From Meira nashicola (lineage: Eukaryota; Basidiomycota; Exobasidiomycetes; Exobasidiales; Brachybasidiaceae): DNA of 64,000 nucleotides. Under the pieces are notes generated by a model. It did not search any database, was not told the origin of the DNA, and was given only the letters and a program-made list of their open reading frames with translations. Made by a program: the position numbers and the translations under genes. The DNA lies in NCBI GenBank assembly GCA_001600355.1, contig BCJU01000002.1, positions 1 through 64,000 on the forward strand, written 5' to 3'. This document shows, piece after piece, positions 40,117 through 50,699 of this stretch (position 1 is the stretch's first letter; the number at the start of each line of letters is the position of its first letter).

Positions 40117-40706
40117 CTTGTTGGAGGATTATTGAGGAGTCGTGGTGAGTAGAGAGAAAGAATAATACTGGTTCAATTATTTATACATTTTCTATAGCCC
40201 GGTATTTGGATTTTACGGAGATGACCGCCGAAAAGGGTTCTACTCCACTATCCTACATAATGTATATGGAAGAATCACACTTTTTCGGCAAACAAATTAA
40301 AATTTCCGAATTATAATATGTAGTCTCACATCGATCAAGTTCAAATGACGAAATACATTAATTCAATCCGCATGCAGAGGATCTTATGATATTGACATTC
40401 GAAACGATTGTTTTACGCTAAAACTAAAGATAGTTCAATACACTGCCTTCTTCTCAACGTTAGACTTGTTCTGTGCAGCTTTATACGCACGCTAAACCTG
40501 TTTTAGTCGTCTATCCGCATAAATTGGCACTGCGTCAGTCTTTTTGCAATTTTATTGTGGAGGTTTTTTACTCCCGGACCGAGTGGCAAACTTTTTTCTT
40601 ACTTTTTCATTCAAATCCCAGACTATCGGAAAAACACTCTATACATACATACAATTATACATCTATTTCGATTACCCCTTACATTTTATTTATTGATTGA
40701 TGATCT
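40117..40706. other. Intergenic region, hydrolase promoter
   Basis: About 590 bp. A minus-strand TATA element (ATTTATA, 40179-40185) lies about 63 bases upstream of the hydrolase ATG. No gene is seen. Confidence 0.45.
40179..40185 (-). promoter_or_regulatory. TATA-like element of the secreted hydrolase gene
   Basis: Minus-strand TATAAAT about 63 bases upstream of the ATG at 40116. Confidence 0.4.
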
Positions 40707-42206
40707 TCATATTGCTTTTTCTTCTTGTTTAGACTTTTGTTTATGAAATTTATCAACAAATAATAAAACCAAAGCACAACCAATTCCTAATCCTGCTAGA
40801 CCTATTCCAACATAAAGAGCACCACGAATTCCACGTTCAACGTCTGTTCCATTTTTATTCACTTGTAATTCAACCGTACCTGCAATTCCTAATCCGAATG
40901 CGATACTATAATTCACAATTGTGTTCACTAAACTTCCTGCAGTACCTTGTCTATGAGGAGGTAAAGCGTCACTTATAATTATACTTGCACTTGGAAAAGA
41001 CATATCCATACCAAAAGGAGTGATTGCAGTTGCAATAAAGATTTGAATCCAATAAATTTGATCGATTGGCATAGTTGCAACTAATGCATTTCCTGCGCAA
41101 AAAGCACACATTGCACCTAACATAACCCAAGCAGGTCTAATCTTTTGTAATAAAAATACTGAAACGAAAGCAGCCAAAATACCTGCAACTCCACAAGGTG
41201 TAAATTGAGCAACAGTTACTAAAGGTGAATGATTTCTTAATTCTTGTAAAAATCGAACTCCATAAAAAACAAAAGTACCGAAAGAAGACCAACCTAAAGC
41301 TATACATCCTAAAACCAAACTTGTTCTAATTTGAAAGACCTCTAAAGGCACCAAAGGATCCTTTACCTTGGATTCCACGAATAAGAAAAGCACGATTAAA
41401 AGTATTCCAACGATCAAAAGTATATAAACATATACTGTTGGCCATCCTACTACTAAAGCTTGATTAAAAGCGAAATTGAATAAAATTAAACCTGAAACGC
41501 CAACCAATGTTCCGATTGGATCGAATTGCCTTTTATGTTCTGCTTGTATGTCTTCTTCTGTTTCTTTTGTAGGCCATGAAGTGACTCTTTCTTCTATTGC
41601 TTTATCGGATGGAATGACGAAAAAAGTTGTTATAAAGATGACCAAAAGGACGATTGCAAAGATGTAAAAGCTCCAAAACCATCCTAAATTTGAATTTTTA
41701 GATAAAAGAGCACTAAAAACACCACCAAGAATGAAACCATTTGGAGCGGTTGCAGCATAAATGCAAAATGAAATCATCTTTGATAATGATCCAGGTGGAT
41801 TAAGTCTTGCTAAAACGGCTATAGCATTTGGTAATAAGATCGCAGGACCGATTCCAATTAAACCACGAACGACATCAAATCCAATTAAAGATGGGCTAAA
41901 TTGACCAATCAAACCTGCAATCATTTCAAAAATTGCAAACCAAGCAAATCCAATTTTTACCATAAATACGTGACCGTACATATCACCTAAACGACCAGAA
42001 GGTAAAACAAATGTACCAACAGTTAATGAATAAGCAGCAGTAAACCAACTTTGTTGACCGGGTGATTGTTGTACTTTAAATGTTTCAGCAATGTATGGTA
42101 ATGGAATAACTGTTTGTGCTAAACCAGATTGTGTCAATAACATTGCAGAACATAATACCAAAATACCCGTCCATTCCCTTATTTGGGAGAATGTTGTCAC
42201 CGCCAT
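40707..42206 (-). CDS. DHA2-type (14-helix) MFS drug/toxicant exporter
   Basis: A 499-residue single-exon membrane protein. The first half has the MFS motif A equivalent G-R-L-G-D-M-Y-G-H in loop 2-3, and helix 5 carries the G-x(8)-G-P-x-x-G-like antiporter region (ATAPNGFILGGVF). About 14 hydrophobic segments are visible. The pattern is that of the DHA2 group around yeast Atr1 and its relatives (aminotriazole or boron export), which expel small toxicants by proton antiport. The substrate is not predictable. The gene lies in the same orientation 370 bp downstream of the peroxygenase-like gene. Confidence 0.85.
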   Translation of the reverse strand: MAVTTFSQIREWTGILVLCSAMLLTQSGLAQTVIPLPYIAETFKVQQSPGQQSWFTAAYSLTVGTFVLPSGRLGDMYGHVFMVKIGFAWFAIFEMIAGLIGQFSPSLIGFDVVRGLIGIGPAILLPNAIAVLARLNPPGSLSKMISFCIYAATAPNGFILGGVFSALLSKNSNLGWFWSFYIFAIVLLVIFITTFFVIPSDKAIEERVTSWPTKETEEDIQAEHKRQFDPIGTLVGVSGLILFNFAFNQALVVGWPTVYVYILLIVGILLIVLFLFVESKVKDPLVPLEVFQIRTSLVLGCIALGWSSFGTFVFYGVRFLQELRNHSPLVTVAQFTPCGVAGILAAFVSVFLLQKIRPAWVMLGAMCAFCAGNALVATMPIDQIYWIQIFIATAITPFGMDMSFPSASIIISDALPPHRQGTAGSLVNTIVNYSIAFGLGIAGTVELQVNKNGTDVERGIRGALYVGIGLAGLGIGCALVLLFVDKFHKQKSKQEEKAI

Positions 42207-42579
42207 TTTTGCTGCTTGTCTTTTGTCAGAAGGATTAAAACCTTGCCCTTCTTATATACGATCCATTCTAACAAAAGGTGAAAAGGTGGAATTATAAAGC
42301 AAAGTTTATTGTTTGTGTTGTTATTTTTTTTTTTCTCGTCCGTAAGCTACTGTACACATAAAATTCTCCGATTTTACTCATTCCCGTTTAAACGCCGGGT
42401 GTGTGTTTCTGTACCAAAGAAAACGCATGCAAACAACGCGTGTGTGTATTTTTTATTCAACCAGCTTACGGACGAAAGAGGGGCTAATAAAATATCCACA
42501 TCTTTTATTCTATAAACACGCTCAGGCTTAGTATAGTATAAATATTCATTAACGATTATGTAATAGGGTACATTTGTAC
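42207..42579. other. Intergenic region between exporter and peroxidase genes
   Basis: About 370 bp with the DHA2 promoter (TATA-like TTATATA near 42252, minus strand) and the peroxidase 3' end. ACGCGTGTGTGTATTTTTTATTC and AACGCCGGGTGTGTGTTTC form a loose GTGTGTGT pair near 42398-42450. No gene is seen. Confidence 0.45.
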
Positions 42580-44143
42580 TCAAGGACTTGGAGAATTTGC
42601 ACGACTAGCATCATCCAAATCTGCAGTTAAGCCGGGGAATTGATTACTGTAAGAATTAATATCTTTTCCGTTTGAGAAACCATCACAAGAACCGAAAGAG
42701 CTTGATAAAACAGGCATTAACTTGGTTGTAAGTGCATTTTGCATAATTGCACGTTGAGCAGGAGCAAAGTTTGATAAGAAAGTTGGAGTAGAAGAAAGGA
42801 TAGCTTGACTAATAAAGCAACCCATCTTTTTTGGATCTTTAGCAAATTCTGTAATTGCTGTTCCTGCTCCACCAGTTAAATCACCAACATTAATACCTGC
42901 AAAACTATTCACTTTTCCTGTATTTCCTCCAACTTGTGATGTATTTGGATAAGCTAAAACTTGTTGACTAACTCCAACAAGAATATCTTCCAAAGTCCAT
43001 TCTTGCAATGGATGACGTTTATAGAATGGAGCAGGAATACGTTCATGTCCGTACTAAATAAGAAATAAAAGAGAGTTAGAGTAGTGTACTAATATATTTC
43101 ATCGCTGATCAAACTCACGGTATATGTAATCTCTCCTTGTGGATCACCTTGATATCCGAACCAAGATAAGAAATTCTCAGGTGAAAGATAACCTTGTGGG
43201 AATTCTTCAGATTTGTTTGCCATTAAAACGAAAACGAAAGTATGTGCAGCTGGAGTGAAAGCAACGCCTGCATATGGAGGCGAGAAATAATTCGGATTAT
43301 TGGCGATAGAATATAATTTTCTTCTGTTTTGGTGTTCTGCTAAAATACTTGGAGTGATTCTACCATCTTCAGGGTATTTTTCACGTGCTAAAGCGAGTAA
43401 TTCTTTTGTGAATTGGGGGTAGGATTCACAGTTATTATTTGGTCCTGTTGGTTGACTGAAATCACCACGAGTGATACTTGAATCACCTTCTGAACGTAAA
43501 TGACCTAAACCACAAATACCTGCAGGTTTACCCAATAAACCTTCTTGTAAAGCACCTAAAGTGGCAACTTTAGGTGAATAACCACCGATTGACCATTTAC
43601 CAGAAATTGGATCACCGTTAAAGAATGAAGTTGCTGCTTCTAAAAAGATTGTTGCATCTTGTGCTAAACCCATTGCTTTTGAAATTCCGTTGATAACATC
43701 ATCTCTGTCAACGACACCGTCACGGCTGATGAAGCCCTGTTTATAAAAAGATAAGAAGAAAAAAGTCAATATTATTATGAGTGGGTATATATACTTTTGC
43801 CACCACCTCTACTCACATGATTAGCCAAAGCATTCAAACCAGCACATGGACCACGACGATCATCTGGACCGGGTGCTTGCCATTCATGTTCTCCAGTTAA
43901 ATCAAGGTATTGTTCTTTAGCATCAAAGAAATATTTACGTGGAATACCAACATTATCAGGGAAAGGCAAAACAGCGGGTAAACCAACATCTTGACGTTTT
44001 GCATAATCAGGTAAAATTGCTTTCATGGCATCTTCTGCATTAATTCCACGTTCGTTCATTTCACGCAAGACCATGATTGGCCATGCGCTTGCTTTAGCAG
44101 CAAGAAGGGTGAGGGAAGCGGATAAAATAATGTTGAGCTTCAT
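42580..44143 (-). CDS. Secreted heme-thiolate peroxidase (chloroperoxidase/unspecific peroxygenase family, 3 exons)
   Basis: Exons 43817-44143, 43119-43736 and 42580-43053 give 472 residues. The introns are 80 bp (GTGAGT...AAACAG) and 65 bp (GTGAGT...ATTTAG), both phase 0. A signal peptide spans about 1-20. The heme-thiolate signature is G-P-C-A-G-L-N-A-L-A-N-H (98-109) with Cys100 as presumed axial ligand, continuing over the intron into G-F-I-S-R-D-G. The E-G-D-S-S-I-T-R motif (192-199) corresponds to the EGD Mg/heme-propionate motif of peroxygenases, not the EHD of classical chloroperoxidase. The length fits long-type enzymes with extra C-terminal sequence. The family uses H2O2 to oxygenate or halogenate organic molecules outside the cell. 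Confidence 0.88.
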
Positions 44144-44210
44144 GGTGAGGGGGGTGGGGGAATGGATTTGTTTAGAGAATAAAGATGAATTGAAATTAAA
44201 AATATAGAGT

Positions 44211-44217
44211 ATTTATA
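44211..44217 (-). promoter_or_regulatory. TATA-like element of the peroxidase gene
   Basis: Minus-strand TATAAAT about 68 bases upstream of the ATG at 44143. Confidence 0.4.
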
Positions 44218-45006
44218 TGATTTCAATCACATTAAAGAACAACCTATAAACAACCTACTTTCGAATTCTTTCTTGGCATTTTCTTGTTTATACACTTGCG
44301 GTGATTGGAAATTACTCAATATTGATAGGCCATCAAATCCGGATCCCCTTTTGATGATCCGTGTGCAGATTAAAGAAGCTAAAATAGTGTATTGGATCAA
44401 TTCTTAACAATACAGTCGTACGAGATGGCTGTCAAAAAATATACATCTGGGGTACACTAGAACTGTTCAATATCACTATTGTGTTTTTCCCCACGCTAGA
44501 CACACTAAAAATGCGGGGAAAGCTTCGGTTCCTTTGATAAATTAAAAAAGAATATTATTACCGCATTCCGCCGCTTTAAATGTTGGGATTTTCTTTAATA
44601 TGCTCGGCCTCGGTTAAAAAGGTTTAAGCGTGTGTGTATATGCAGTGTATACGGCGCGCTGCACGTACGTAGAACCGAAATATCACTTTCTACACAAAAA
44701 GTGGGCTGATCTTTCTCAGAGAATACAATGAATATAGACTAAGGCACCCGGTTCATCACACTAAAATCTGGGGGAGTTCCAAAAAAAGTACATTTACGGT
44801 CATTAAATTAAAAACAGCATCATAAAGGGTTATTTTGGATTGTTTGATTAGTAAGTCGTTGCATTCATATAGCAGTAGAGTACGATCTGCTGAGTCTATG
44901 CCTGTGTTCTAAAGATTTGTAGGTGGTGTGTATCACAAATTTCTATTTTTTTACAGTATGGGAGAGAGGTGCGGGAGGCGCAGACACACGCAAAAGATTT
45001 ACTTGG

Positions 45007-45083
45007 TGTTTTGAGCAAAACACGCGAAGCATGTGGACCTGTTTTGGGCAAAACAAAAGCAAAACACGCGAAACATGTGGACC
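45007..45083. repeat. Two-copy hairpin repeat, GC-richer form
   Basis: Unit 1 (45007-45039) and unit 2 (45040-45083) both run from TGTTTTG[A/G]GCAAAAC through CACGCGAA[G/A]CATGTG to GACC. Unit 2 has an 11-base internal expansion (AAAAGCAAAAC-like). GTTTTG/CAAAAC can form a hairpin. The core is also present in a decayed array at 25511-25795. Confidence 0.7.
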
Positions 45084-45607
45084 TTCAGCACAAATGTTGC
45101 TTGGGTGGCGCGTATCTAACATTTATCCATGGACAATCGTCTTTTTTGATTACGGGAGGCTGTGTATGTAATCCGATCAGATTAAAGTTTCTTATACAAA
45201 CCTGTACGATGCTCTACGCGTCAAGCCTCAAAGGAAAGCTGTGCTGTGCTATTATACGCCTAAAAGACCATATGGCAATTGCAGATTGCTGTGCATGCCA
45301 TGCGGATAAAGACGTAATCTTTTTAGCTGTCAATCAATCCATCTTTCTAGAACAAGTGTCAAAAAGCAAAAGAAAGATAGAAAAAAAGCACATGTTTCAT
45401 ATAGCATTTTGTATACTAAAAATAGATTTTTATTCTTCTTACATTTTTTACTAATAATGAAATGATCGTCATCATGATATTCTCCTGACTCATTCTTCAT
45501 TTGAAATTCCCCACGCCCCTTTCATAAAAATCGAGGCCCGTAATGATTTGCGTATTTGGGCGTTTTTACAGCCACGCATCAGCCAAAAGCCAATTCCAAT
45601 CCACACC

Positions 45608-45615
45608 TATATAAA
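45608..45615 (+). promoter_or_regulatory. TATA box of the DUF2156 gene
   Basis: TATATAAA 67 bases upstream of the ATG at 45675 and 37 bases upstream of the one at 45645. The spacing favours the later start. Confidence 0.45.
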
Positions 45616-45674
45616 TGAAAGAGTGACAAATGTACTTTGCTTAAATGTTTGTCACATTAATAAACAAAATAAAT

Positions 45675-47297
45675 ATGTCTGAAAATCAACTTTCACGCAC
45701 TTCAAGTTGCGATGAAAACGTAAAGTTATCAGAACTAGTTACAACATCAACTATAACTGGAATGTTAACTCCTCCAATGTCAATCAAAAGTTTAGAAGGG
45801 AATGAATTATCATTATCAAAAGAAGCAAAAAAGGCTGCTAAACTTCAAAAAAAGAAAGAGAAAAAAGCACAAAAGAATAATTCTGAACCAAACAAACCTT
45901 CTAATCCATCCAAATCGACATTAAACGATCAAATATTTCAACTATGTGTTGATCAACTTCGCGTTCAATCTGCTATTCCAAAAGAACTCATTGACGATTC
46001 ACAATTGATACAAAAGTTAATCGGATTTGATGGTCATTTGAGACTCGACTCGATAGCAAGCTGTGAAAAGCCCCTACCTCCTTTACCAAATGAGGGGACA
46101 AGTTTATTAACTTCTTCTATTCGCAAATTACACGCAGCATATTCAATAACTCTCCTCGACTCAAAAGATGAAAGTGAAGCAATAAATCGAATCGTAAGTC
46201 AATATGGACGTACAACTCATATGGGCGTATTAGATCCAAGTTATAAATACTTTTTAAACGAACACCATACAGGAGCAATTTATTATAAAGTTCATAATCA
46301 TGTTGCAGTGATCGCTGGCGATCCACTTTGTGCAAAATATCAAATTGATAATCTACTGAATGAATTTCAAAAATTTCGAAACAAGATGGGATTAGATATG
46401 GCTTTTATGGGAGCAAGTGATAGTTTTGCACAATATGCGAGAAGGAGGAATTGGACAACAATGCATTTCGGTTGGGATAGAATTTTAAATCCTACAACGA
46501 ATGCATTGTTAAATGAACAAAATAATGGAATTCCACAACCATCTTCAACTAAACGTATGTTAACTCAAAATAGATCTCTCCTTAATCCTGCAAAAGGTAA
46601 TTTGGAAATTGGAATCTATTTACCTTCTTTAGGTCAAAATGATATCTTACAAGAACAATTGAGGACAATCTATGACGATTGGAGACAGGATAGAAACGAA
46701 AAAAGAGCAAATACAACCCAGGCATTTATTACTGTGTACGATCCATTCTCATTACCAAAGATGATGGTTTACATTTATACTCGAGACAAATTAACCGGAA
46801 AGCCAAACGGATTTGCAGCTTTACGTAAATTAGGAGCACATAAAGGATATCAACTCGATCCTTGTATAGCTGCACCTGAATGTGAATTACGTGGAATTTC
46901 GGATTTACTCGTTTATACTTCTTTGGTTTTACTATTTCATGCAAAAGTTGATTATATGAGTTTTGGAATTGAACCGATTGATGAATTAGGTGAAATCGTT
47001 GGAATGCCATATGCAATAGAAAAAATCACAAGGAATTTATATAAACGTGCTTTTGCAAATTTACCTTTAAGTGGTAAAAAAGCTTTTCATGATAAATTTA
47101 GACCGGAAGAAAGTGTAAATGCACAAAGATTACATATTATCTTTCCTGGCACAATCACAAATCCAAGATACGGTTTAGCACTTGCCCACATGGCAAATGT
47201 TTCTCTCAGAAAAGTTCTCTTCAAGACTGCACCTAAAAATTGTCCACCTTTAACTCTTGAAGAAGAGAATGAAACAGAAATAAAGGAAAAGAATTGA
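45675..47297 (+). CDS. Free-standing DUF2156 protein, putative aminoacyl-tRNA-dependent lipid/sterol transferase
   Basis: A 540-residue single-exon protein from the ATG at 45675; 45645 would add 10 residues. The N terminus is Ser/Thr-rich, followed by a strongly basic Lys/Ala stretch (about residues 48-70) that could contact tRNA. The rest matches the DUF2156 double-GNAT fold (C-terminal catalytic part of MprF/lysyl-phosphatidylglycerol synthases): an A-V-I-A-G-D-P-L-C strand-turn, F-M-G-A-S-D-S-F-A-Q-Y-A-R-R-R-N-W, and a second-half core around NGFAALRKLGAHKGYQLDPC. There are no membrane helices. In fungi, DUF2156 proteins such as ErdS (fused to AspRS) and the free-standing ErgS transfer amino acids from tRNA to ergosterol. 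Which amino acid and lipid apply here is unknown. Confidence 0.82.
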   Translation: MSENQLSRTSSCDENVKLSELVTTSTITGMLTPPMSIKSLEGNELSLSKEAKKAAKLQKKKEKKAQKNNSEPNKPSNPSKSTLNDQIFQLCVDQLRVQSAIPKELIDDSQLIQKLIGFDGHLRLDSIASCEKPLPPLPNEGTSLLTSSIRKLHAAYSITLLDSKDESEAINRIVSQYGRTTHMGVLDPSYKYFLNEHHTGAIYYKVHNHVAVIAGDPLCAKYQIDNLLNEFQKFRNKMGLDMAFMGASDSFAQYARRRNWTTMHFGWDRILNPTTNALLNEQNNGIPQPSSTKRMLTQNRSLLNPAKGNLEIGIYLPSLGQNDILQEQLRTIYDDWRQDRNEKRANTTQAFITVYDPFSLPKMMVYIYTRDKLTGKPNGFAALRKLGAHKGYQLDPCIAAPECELRGISDLLVYTSLVLLFHAKVDYMSFGIEPIDELGEIVGMPYAIEKITRNLYKRAFANLPLSGKKAFHDKFRPEESVNAQRLHIIFPGTITNPRYGLALAHMANVSLRKVLFKTAPKNCPPLTLEEENETEIKEKN

Positions 47298-47343
47298 ATT
47301 GTATATATTCCGATGTATAGAAAGACTATTTATCAACTATAAT

Positions 47344-49696
47344 TTAAGCACGGCAACAATTTGAATTGTCTGCACCACTTTGAGCCATACGAGAACGTTT
47401 ATCGTCTAGTTGAGGTAAATCATGAGCTGGATTAAAGTTAAAGAAATTATTTGGTTTTAACCAAACCGATAAATGTTCAACAGGCATAACTGGAAAATCT
47501 TCTGGTCTTGGAATATGAGTTGTTCCATACGTTAACCAAAGGATAACATCTTCATCTTCTACCGAATGTTGATCTTTTGTCCAAGGACCAATTGAATCTT
47601 TTACAATTCCACGTGATTGTGGAACGTACTTTCCTGCTGGCCAAAGTTGTTCTTCGTTATACTTTGATAACCACATTGAATGTTGTGCAAATTCTGCACG
47701 TTGACCGATTTGAGAATCATTTCTAGCTAATAAAGGATCCCAATCTTTCGTGTGAATTTTATATGCAACAGGTAAATTAGAGGCATAATGTTTCTTATTC
47801 GGATTTGTGATTGTATAAAGACGATGTTTTGAGCTATCCCAATCATATCCACCTGCTTTTGTAAGTGGTGTCTTTTTTACTTGGAAACCATTTCCAGCAT
47901 GATTTACAGGATGACCGGTTGGAAAAGGTGTTGGAATAATATCACTTTGAACTACTGTATTTTCAACACCATCGATCATTGGATCAAGACGAAGAGAGAA
48001 TAAATGTTGATGATGATGAGCGTTGATGCCAGGAGCAACTTCGACACCATAAGTAGCCTCTTCTTGTTCTTCACCTGGTCTTTTGCAATACATATTCAAA
48101 ATACCCGTCAATCGAGTTTCCAATTGAACACTCCCATCAGTATAAAAGTTATAATTGAAAATGTATTCGTAATTTGCAACCGTACTGATCATTTGAACGA
48201 CCAACTTACGACCACGAGCAGAACGTACTTTACCGCCAACACGATAATCTGTATGTTTCCATGCAAGACCTGAATCTTCTTCGTGAATACAAATACAACG
48301 TTTAATTGTTGTTGCCGTTCCATCTAAAGCAACATGACTTCCATCCAAATAGGCAATCGTACCTAAGCAATCACATCCTAACGATAAACTGTTTGCTAAA
48401 GTACCCATTCCATATTCACCAACATCAAATGCGAATTTACGTGGATGAGGATGTGCAGGTTCAGCATAGGGAACAACCATTTCTGCTACGCTCATTCGAT
48501 AAAATAAAGGACGTATAGTTCCATTATCATTGTATGTAACTGTTGATAAAACTAAACCGTCTCTAGGATGAAAACCGATATGAAATTTCCATTTTTGCCA
48601 ACTTAATTCGTTTCCATTTAAAGTGAAACTTACACCTTCAGGTTGTAAAACATGTAAAGGTTTTAAATCCGTTCGTAAAGCGGGCATAGAAGGATCTTGA
48701 GCCATTAAATCGGGTAAAAAGTCAAAAGATTTCATTGGAGGTGGAATTCTTTCACGTTGAGAAAATTCAAATGCTTCTTTTACGTTTGTTGTAATAGGGC
48801 CAGGTTGACCGTTGAAGGATTCATCATTATTTGTACCTTTTCCACCACGATGACGAGGAAAATCAATTGCAATCACTTCCATCTTGTTACTATCGATAAC
48901 GACTGAAAAGTCCATTGGATGAGCGTATAAATTTTCATGTTCACTTTTACGAGCATAAACTAAGCATTGTTGTAAACGTAAACTTGGATCGAAACGATCA
49001 TCATAGCCAATTGACCATCCATCAGCATAAAGATTTTCAGGTTCGATACCAACTTCACGTGCGATTTGAACGACTTTTTCATCTTTTCTTAATACGAATT
49101 CTGCTTCATTAACTTCTTCAGGTGTTAATCCTGGTTGAGCACCATAAGGTAATTTGATAAGCTTATTCACTTTACCTAATTGCAAAGCACCAGAAGCGGC
49201 AATTGGACCGTCTTGTTTCCAGATTGTACCTGCATTTTGATTTAATTCAACGAAAACCTCATACGCTGAACCTTCGATTGCATCAATAATTTGTACTTCT
49301 ACCGTACGACGTAAACATTCTTCTTGTGCAGTTTTAAAGTCAATTTTTGCATTTCTAGGTAAAGGTAAACCTAAAACAGTTAAAACGGCTTGTTTAGAAG
49401 GAGGTACATGCAAAGAAGATGCAAATTTAATAGCTTTGATAGTTGTTTGCGTGGCTACATATTCACGTACGACCAAAGAAGCAGCTGCAATTCTGTCAAA
49501 AGAAGAAAACCAGTCAGATTAAGTACAACACCTTTCTTTCTTTATCACCCTCCACTCACTCATCTGCTGAAAGTGGATCCAAAGGATGCCTGCTGCAAGG
49601 TCTTAAATTTAACTTTACTTCATTTTGTTGTTGTGGAGACTTTAATGAATTGATGATTGTACCATTACTTGTTGTACTTGTTGTCGTGACTGGCAT
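47344..49696 (-). CDS. Copper amine oxidase (2 exons)
   Basis: Exon 1 is 49560-49696 and exon 2 is 47344-49492, giving 761 residues. The 67-bp intron GTGAGT...TTGACAG joins ...LSADE-IAAASLVVREY in frame. The short first exon encodes the Ser/Thr/Gln-rich N terminus and is easily missed. N2, N3 and catalytic domains are complete. N-Y-E-Y holds the Tyr (about 487) converted to topaquinone, D-V-G-E-Y-G-M-G holds the catalytic base (Asp about 402), and Cu ligands are in A-H-H-H-Q-H and later M-P-V-E-H-L-S. It oxidises primary amines to aldehyde, ammonia and H2O2, releasing nitrogen. No signal peptide and no clear C-terminal PTS1 (ends C-C-R-A). Convergent with the DUF2156 gene, 46 bp apart. Confidence 0.95.
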
Positions 49697-50699
49697 TCTC
49701 TAATTGAAAAATATAATCCATAAATTATACTAAAAAAGGTGGTCTTTGTTGTTTGTTTTAATTTCGTTCCTGAATTGGGTTACGGGTGTGGGTTGAGGGT
49801 TGATGACTTTTTTAATATTTTCAATCTTGGGTGGTATATAAAGGGGATATATTTGTTTTGAATAAATGCACTAAAATCCCTCATTGGTAAAAAGAGCTTA
49901 TCTTGATTATACATGCATACACCCCCTTAAAAGTCACAGGCGAAAAGAGAAAATCAGGCACTCAGCCACACATTTTCATTCCGCCTATCAAAGATGCGTA
50001 ACGCCCAGGAAAACATTTGTTCAGTTTGCATACTTTCCACCTCAACTCGGCGCTTCGCGCGGCCAAATAGGTAATGTGCATTAACCAACGGCCAAGATGA
50101 ACTCATGACCTCCTTTTTCCGCTGGAAGCGCGTTACTAAAGAGGTCACATGTATACTCTGACACACAAAACAGACTTCTTGGCATCGTATGGCTTATCGG
50201 ATACTATAAATGCGTTACACACAATCTCTATCTTGCTGCGATTCGCGCGCGCTGCAATCAATGACCTAACACAAAAAGAGTCTTTTTTTGTTTACTTGTT
50301 TACTTGTTTACGCGGATATCTCTTTTTTTTTCGGTCAAATTTCGCTGCTTTAAACAATAGGTACCGTATTGACTGTACCTGGACATTCAAGATAAGAGTG
50401 GGGTAAAATGAATTTACTACATTTGACGTGTTCAGGTTCTGTAGCTGTGTGTAGTCGAATAGATAGCAAGATAAACGAATTTTTTACTCTGTTTCCGCGC
50501 GTCTACAGAGTACAACACGCACTCAGACACTTAATTTTAGCCGCGGCACCTTACTCTTTTCTTATCTCTTGTAAGAGACTGTGACTGGATATCATTCGTT
50601 CTCTTTGTGAGCAACATGGTATGAACAATTGTTGGAGAAAAGTACAAAAATCAGCTTAATTCGTCATCATCTTTGTACTTCCATCATATCATTTCAAAG
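49697..50699. other. Divergent promoter region, amine oxidase and permease genes
   Basis: About 1 kb, bidirectional. TTTATATACCACC on the minus strand near 49833-49846 is a TATA candidate for the amine oxidase. The two genes concern amines and amino acids, so a shared nitrogen control is conceivable. TTTACTTG repeats at about 50290-50306. No gene is seen. Confidence 0.5.

Larger units (their letters stand above)
44144..45674. other. 1.5-kb intergenic region with hairpin repeat
   Basis: Contains the peroxidase promoter (TATA at 44211-44217, minus strand) and an inverted repeat TTTCCCC (44486-44492)/GGGGAAA (44515-44521). The two-copy repeat lies at 45007-45083, and TATATAAA at 45608-45615. 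An open frame at 44923-45454 spans the repeat but shows no protein character. Confidence 0.55.

Noticed and set aside
44923..45454. Overlapping open frames of 82 and 161 codons across the 45.0-kb repeat
   Set aside because: They consist of repeat translation and low-complexity DNA, have no domain or signal, and lack upstream promoter logic. Treated as non-coding repeat.
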